Below, piece after piece: positions 62,024-64,000 of a stretch of DNA of 64,000 bases. The DNA lies in the NCBI RefSeq assembly GCF_900100965.1, contig NZ_FMUJ01000001.1, positions 1,040,272 to 1,104,271 of the forward strand, in the 5' to 3' direction. This stretch comes from Variovorax sp. EL159. Lineage in GTDB: Bacteria; Pseudomonadota; Gammaproteobacteria; Burkholderiales; Burkholderiaceae_C. Position numbers and translations under genes: made by a program. Numbering within the stretch: position 1 is the stretch's first letter; each line of letters begins with the position of its first letter. Under the pieces are notes generated by a model. It ran no database searches, was not told where the DNA came from, and saw nothing but the letters and a program-made list of their open reading frames with translations.

Positions 62024-63133
62024 ATGGCGACCACGGAACATCTTCCCCAATCGAGCTTTCTCTACTTCACGGGCCAGGGCTCGGACAAGGTCTATCAGGT
62101 CCATCTGCGCCCCAAGGACGAGGGCTGGGTGGTCGACTACGGCAACGGCCGGCGCGGCGGCACGCTCGCCACGGGCACCAAGACCAGCAGCCCGGTCGCC
62201 TTCGAGGCAGCCCTGAAGATCTATCAGAAGGTCGTGAAGGAAAAGACAACGAAAGGCTACACACCCGACCAGTCGGGCGCGCTCTACACCGCGACCGACC
62301 TGGCCGGCCGCATGAGCGGCGAACTGCCGCAACTGCCGACGCTGATTCCCGAGGAACAGGCCGCGCGCTACTTCGATGATGCGGGCTGGGGCCTGCAGGA
62401 AAAGGCCGATGGCGAAAACCGCATCCTGCTGATCGAAGGCGAGACCGTGCGCGGTACCAACCGGCGCGGGTTGTTCGTCGACATTCCGCAGGCCTGGGTC
62501 GGCGGTGCCGATGTACCGGCGGGCCGCACCGTGATTCCGGGCGAGCACGTGGGCGATGTCTTCAAGGCCTTCGACCTGCTGGAACTTGGCGGGCAGGACC
62601 TTCGTGCCGCGCCTTTCATCGAGCGCTTCGGCCAGCTGAAGCAGATCGCCGGGCTGGTGCCCTGGATGGTGGTGCTCGACCTCGAACTCACGGCCGAAGG
62701 CAAGCGCCGCCGCGCGGCCGAACTGCAGGCCACGCATGGCGAAGGCTATGTGCTCAAGGCGCTCGACGCGCCGTTCAGCGCGGGGCGCAGCACCAGCAGC
62801 CTGAAGTTCAAGTTCAACCAGAGTGCGACCTGCGAAGTGATCCGCGTCAATGCGCAACGCTCGGTCGCGGTCGGGCTGCGCGACGATGCGGGCGAGATGG
62901 TCGACCTGGGCAACGTGACCGTGCCGCCCAACGAGGCGCTGCCCCCGGTGGGTACGCTGGTCGAGGTGCGCTATCTCTACCGCTATGCGGGCGGCAAGTT
63001 CGAGCAGCCGGTCTACAAGGGGCAGCGGCCCGACATGACGCTGGCGGATGCGGTGCTGTCGCAGGTCACGCGCATCAAGGACCGGAGCGCGATGGTTGGG
63101 GAGGCAGGCGAGCCGGACGACGACCCGGCCTGA
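62024..63133 (+). CDS. WGR domain protein fused to a DNA/RNA-ligase-type nucleotidyltransferase
   Basis: The protein is 369 residues long. Residues about 10-80 form a WGR domain (VDYGNGRRGGTLATGTKTSS; KIYQKVVKEKTTKGYT), a DNA-end-binding module known from PARPs. Residues about 115-265 show the covalent nucleotidyltransferase motifs: I KADGEN (Lys127), III/IIIa PGEHV and KAFDLLELGG, IV GEGYVLK (240-245) and V LKFKF (Lys261, Lys263). An OB-fold-like C-terminus follows (VGLRDDAGEMVDLGN; VEVRYLYRYAGGKFEQPVYK). It should form a lysyl-AMP adduct and act as a polynucleotide ligase or related transferase. It is divergent from the retron operon and may be part of it. Confidence 0.82.
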   Translation: MATTEHLPQSSFLYFTGQGSDKVYQVHLRPKDEGWVVDYGNGRRGGTLATGTKTSSPVAFEAALKIYQKVVKEKTTKGYTPDQSGALYTATDLAGRMSGELPQLPTLIPEEQAARYFDDAGWGLQEKADGENRILLIEGETVRGTNRRGLFVDIPQAWVGGADVPAGRTVIPGEHVGDVFKAFDLLELGGQDLRAAPFIERFGQLKQIAGLVPWMVVLDLELTAEGKRRRAAELQATHGEGYVLKALDAPFSAGRSTSSLKFKFNQSATCEVIRVNAQRSVAVGLRDDAGEMVDLGNVTVPPNEALPPVGTLVEVRYLYRYAGGKFEQPVYKGQRPDMTLADAVLSQVTRIKDRSAMVGEAGEPDDDPA

Positions 63134-63137
63134 GCCA

Positions 63138-64000
63138 TCAACCCAGCGCCGCGCGCAGCGTCGCCACCAGTTGCTGCGCCTGTGCGGCGGAGGCCACGTT
63201 GGTGAAGCCCATCAGCAGGCCCTGGCTGCGAACACCGGCGCCGCCACGCTCCGACAGCGGCTGGCATTGCAACCCCACTTCCTGCGCGCGGCGGGCCAGT
63301 TCGACATCGGTCTCGGAGCGCCCGTCGAAACGCGCGATCAGGTGCATGCCGCCGCTCTGCAGGTCGATGCGCACCGCGTCGCCGAAGGCCTTCTGCAGCG
63401 CGGCTACCAGCATCGCCCTGCGGCGCGCATAGAGCAGCCGCATCTTCTTCAGGTGGCGCGAGAAATGGCCTTCGCGCATGAAGTCGGCCGTGATGGCCTG
63501 CGTGATCTGCGGGCATCCGTTCGACCACGTCTGCGCGGCCTCCTGGAAGCGCGCGCGCAGCGACTCCGGCACCACCAGGTAGCCCAGCGACAGGCCGGGG
63601 TGCAGCACCTTCGAGAAGCTGCCCGCGTAGAGCACGCGGTCGTGTCCGTCGAGGCTCTTGAGCGCCGGCAGCGGTGGGCCGGCGTAGCGGTACTCGCCGT
63701 CGTAGTCGTCCTCGACGATCCACGCATTCGCCTGCGAGGCCCATGCCAGCAGTTGCAGCCGGCGTGCCAGCGTCATCGACACGCCCAGCGGCGCCTGGTG
63801 CGAAGGCGTGACGATCGCCATGCGGGCCTTCGCGGCCTTGCGCTGGCCGCGCGCCACGACCATGCCTTCGTCGTCCACCGGCACGCGCACCGCGCGATGG
63901 CCCGCGGCGTGCAGCACGTCCTGCGTCGGCGGAAAGCCCGGCTCTTCGGTCCAGACCCGGTCGCCTTTCTTGAGCAGCGTGCGTGACGCGAGCGACAGCG
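63138..64000 (-). CDS. MocR/PdxR-type regulator, aminotransferase-like domain, N-terminus off the window edge
   Basis: The open frame continues through the right edge; about 287 residues are visible, from LASRTLLKKGDRVWTEEPGF onward. It is a fold-type I aminotransferase domain: AWIVEDDYDGEYRYAG, then YAGSFSKVLHPGLSLGYLV with the PLP-binding Lys, then SGGMHLIARFDG near the end. This arrangement is typical of MocR/PdxR regulators, whose GntR DNA-binding domain would be encoded beyond 64000. A plain aminotransferase cannot be excluded. Its stop is 5 bases from the convergent WGR-ligase stop. Confidence 0.85.
   Translation of the reverse strand, partial: LSLASRTLLKKGDRVWTEEPGFPPTQDVLHAAGHRAVRVPVDDEGMVVARGQRKAAKARMAIVTPSHQAPLGVSMTLARRLQLLAWASQANAWIVEDDYDGEYRYAGPPLPALKSLDGHDRVLYAGSFSKVLHPGLSLGYLVVPESLRARFQEAAQTWSNGCPQITQAITADFMREGHFSRHLKKMRLLYARRRAMLVAALQKAFGDAVRIDLQSGGMHLIARFDGRSETDVELARRAQEVGLQCQPLSERGGAGVRSQGLLMGFTNVASAAQAQQLVATLRAALG

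Noticed and set aside
1..64000. CRISPR arrays, tRNA, rRNA, insertion sequences or integrases
   Set aside because: No regularly spaced short repeats, no tRNA-like TTCGAATC arms with a cloverleaf context and no transposase or integrase motifs were seen on either strand. The retron therefore shows no visible mobile-element boundary.

Overview
The window is 64 kb of GC-rich chromosomal DNA with dense, mostly co-oriented gene blocks and short intergenic gaps. The gene content points to a betaproteobacterium of the Comamonadaceae, most like Variovorax or a close relative. The pointers are polyhydroxybutyrate genes, tripartite-tricarboxylate 'Bug' receptors, a cobaltochelatase cluster and many glutathione-S-transferase-like enzymes. 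This placement is inference from gene families. No rRNA, tRNA, CRISPR array or insertion sequence was seen.

Layout. 1-12.5 kb: an edge-truncated winged-helix regulator, an HDOD protein, a pentapeptide-repeat protein, a phospholipase-D-type lipoprotein, other envelope lipoproteins, CreA, a Nudix hydrolase, a maleylpyruvate-type isomerase/hydrolase pair and PgeF. 12.5-18.2 kb: PHB synthase and thiolase (phaC, phaA), two GST-like proteins and a flavin reductase. The acetoacetyl-CoA reductase phaB lies 16 kb away at 31.3 kb. 18.2-18.6 kb: an AT-rich gene-free island with two diverged 119-bp direct repeats. 18.7-24.8 kb: a LysR regulator divergent from a Bug receptor / hydratase / CaiB-type CoA transferase / CitE-type lyase / Bug receptor operon, which reads as a C5-dicarboxylate (itaconate- or mesaconate-like) degradation unit. 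25-30 kb: a four-gene operon (DUF3348, a MotA/TolQ-like channel with a very long helical tail, a MotB/OmpA-like partner, DUF2894). It has the architecture of a proton-driven stator and resembles the ZorA/ZorB core of Zorya defence systems.

30-36 kb: CinA-type amidase, a DJ-1/PfpI protein, PhaB, DctA and a YbaL-type antiporter. 36-48 kb: a cobalamin island. A B12 riboswitch precedes a TonB-dependent receptor, and PepSY membrane protein, CbiM, CobW, CobN and ChlI/ChlD-like chelatase subunits follow. 48-53 kb: RidA, small secreted and SET-domain proteins, two double-GNAT proteins, an orphan BtuF and a RIO-type kinase.

53.5-63 kb is the most interesting stretch: a complete retron. A reverse transcriptase carrying the retron hallmarks NAAPH, YADD and VTG is preceded by a structured ncRNA (18-bp a1/a2 repeats, an msr hairpin, and a perfect 21-bp msd stem). 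Upstream on the same strand are a winged-helix/SWIM zinc-finger protein and a 1059-residue HEAT/ARM-type protein that overlap by 4 bases. Divergent from them is a WGR-domain protein fused to a DNA/RNA-ligase-type nucleotidyltransferase with intact adenylation motifs. From memory, RT plus ARM plus winged-helix-SWIM is the set that retron surveys call type XIII. The adjacent WGR-ligase and the three C-terminal membrane segments on the RT are features I do not recall being described. The window ends inside a MocR/PdxR-type regulator.
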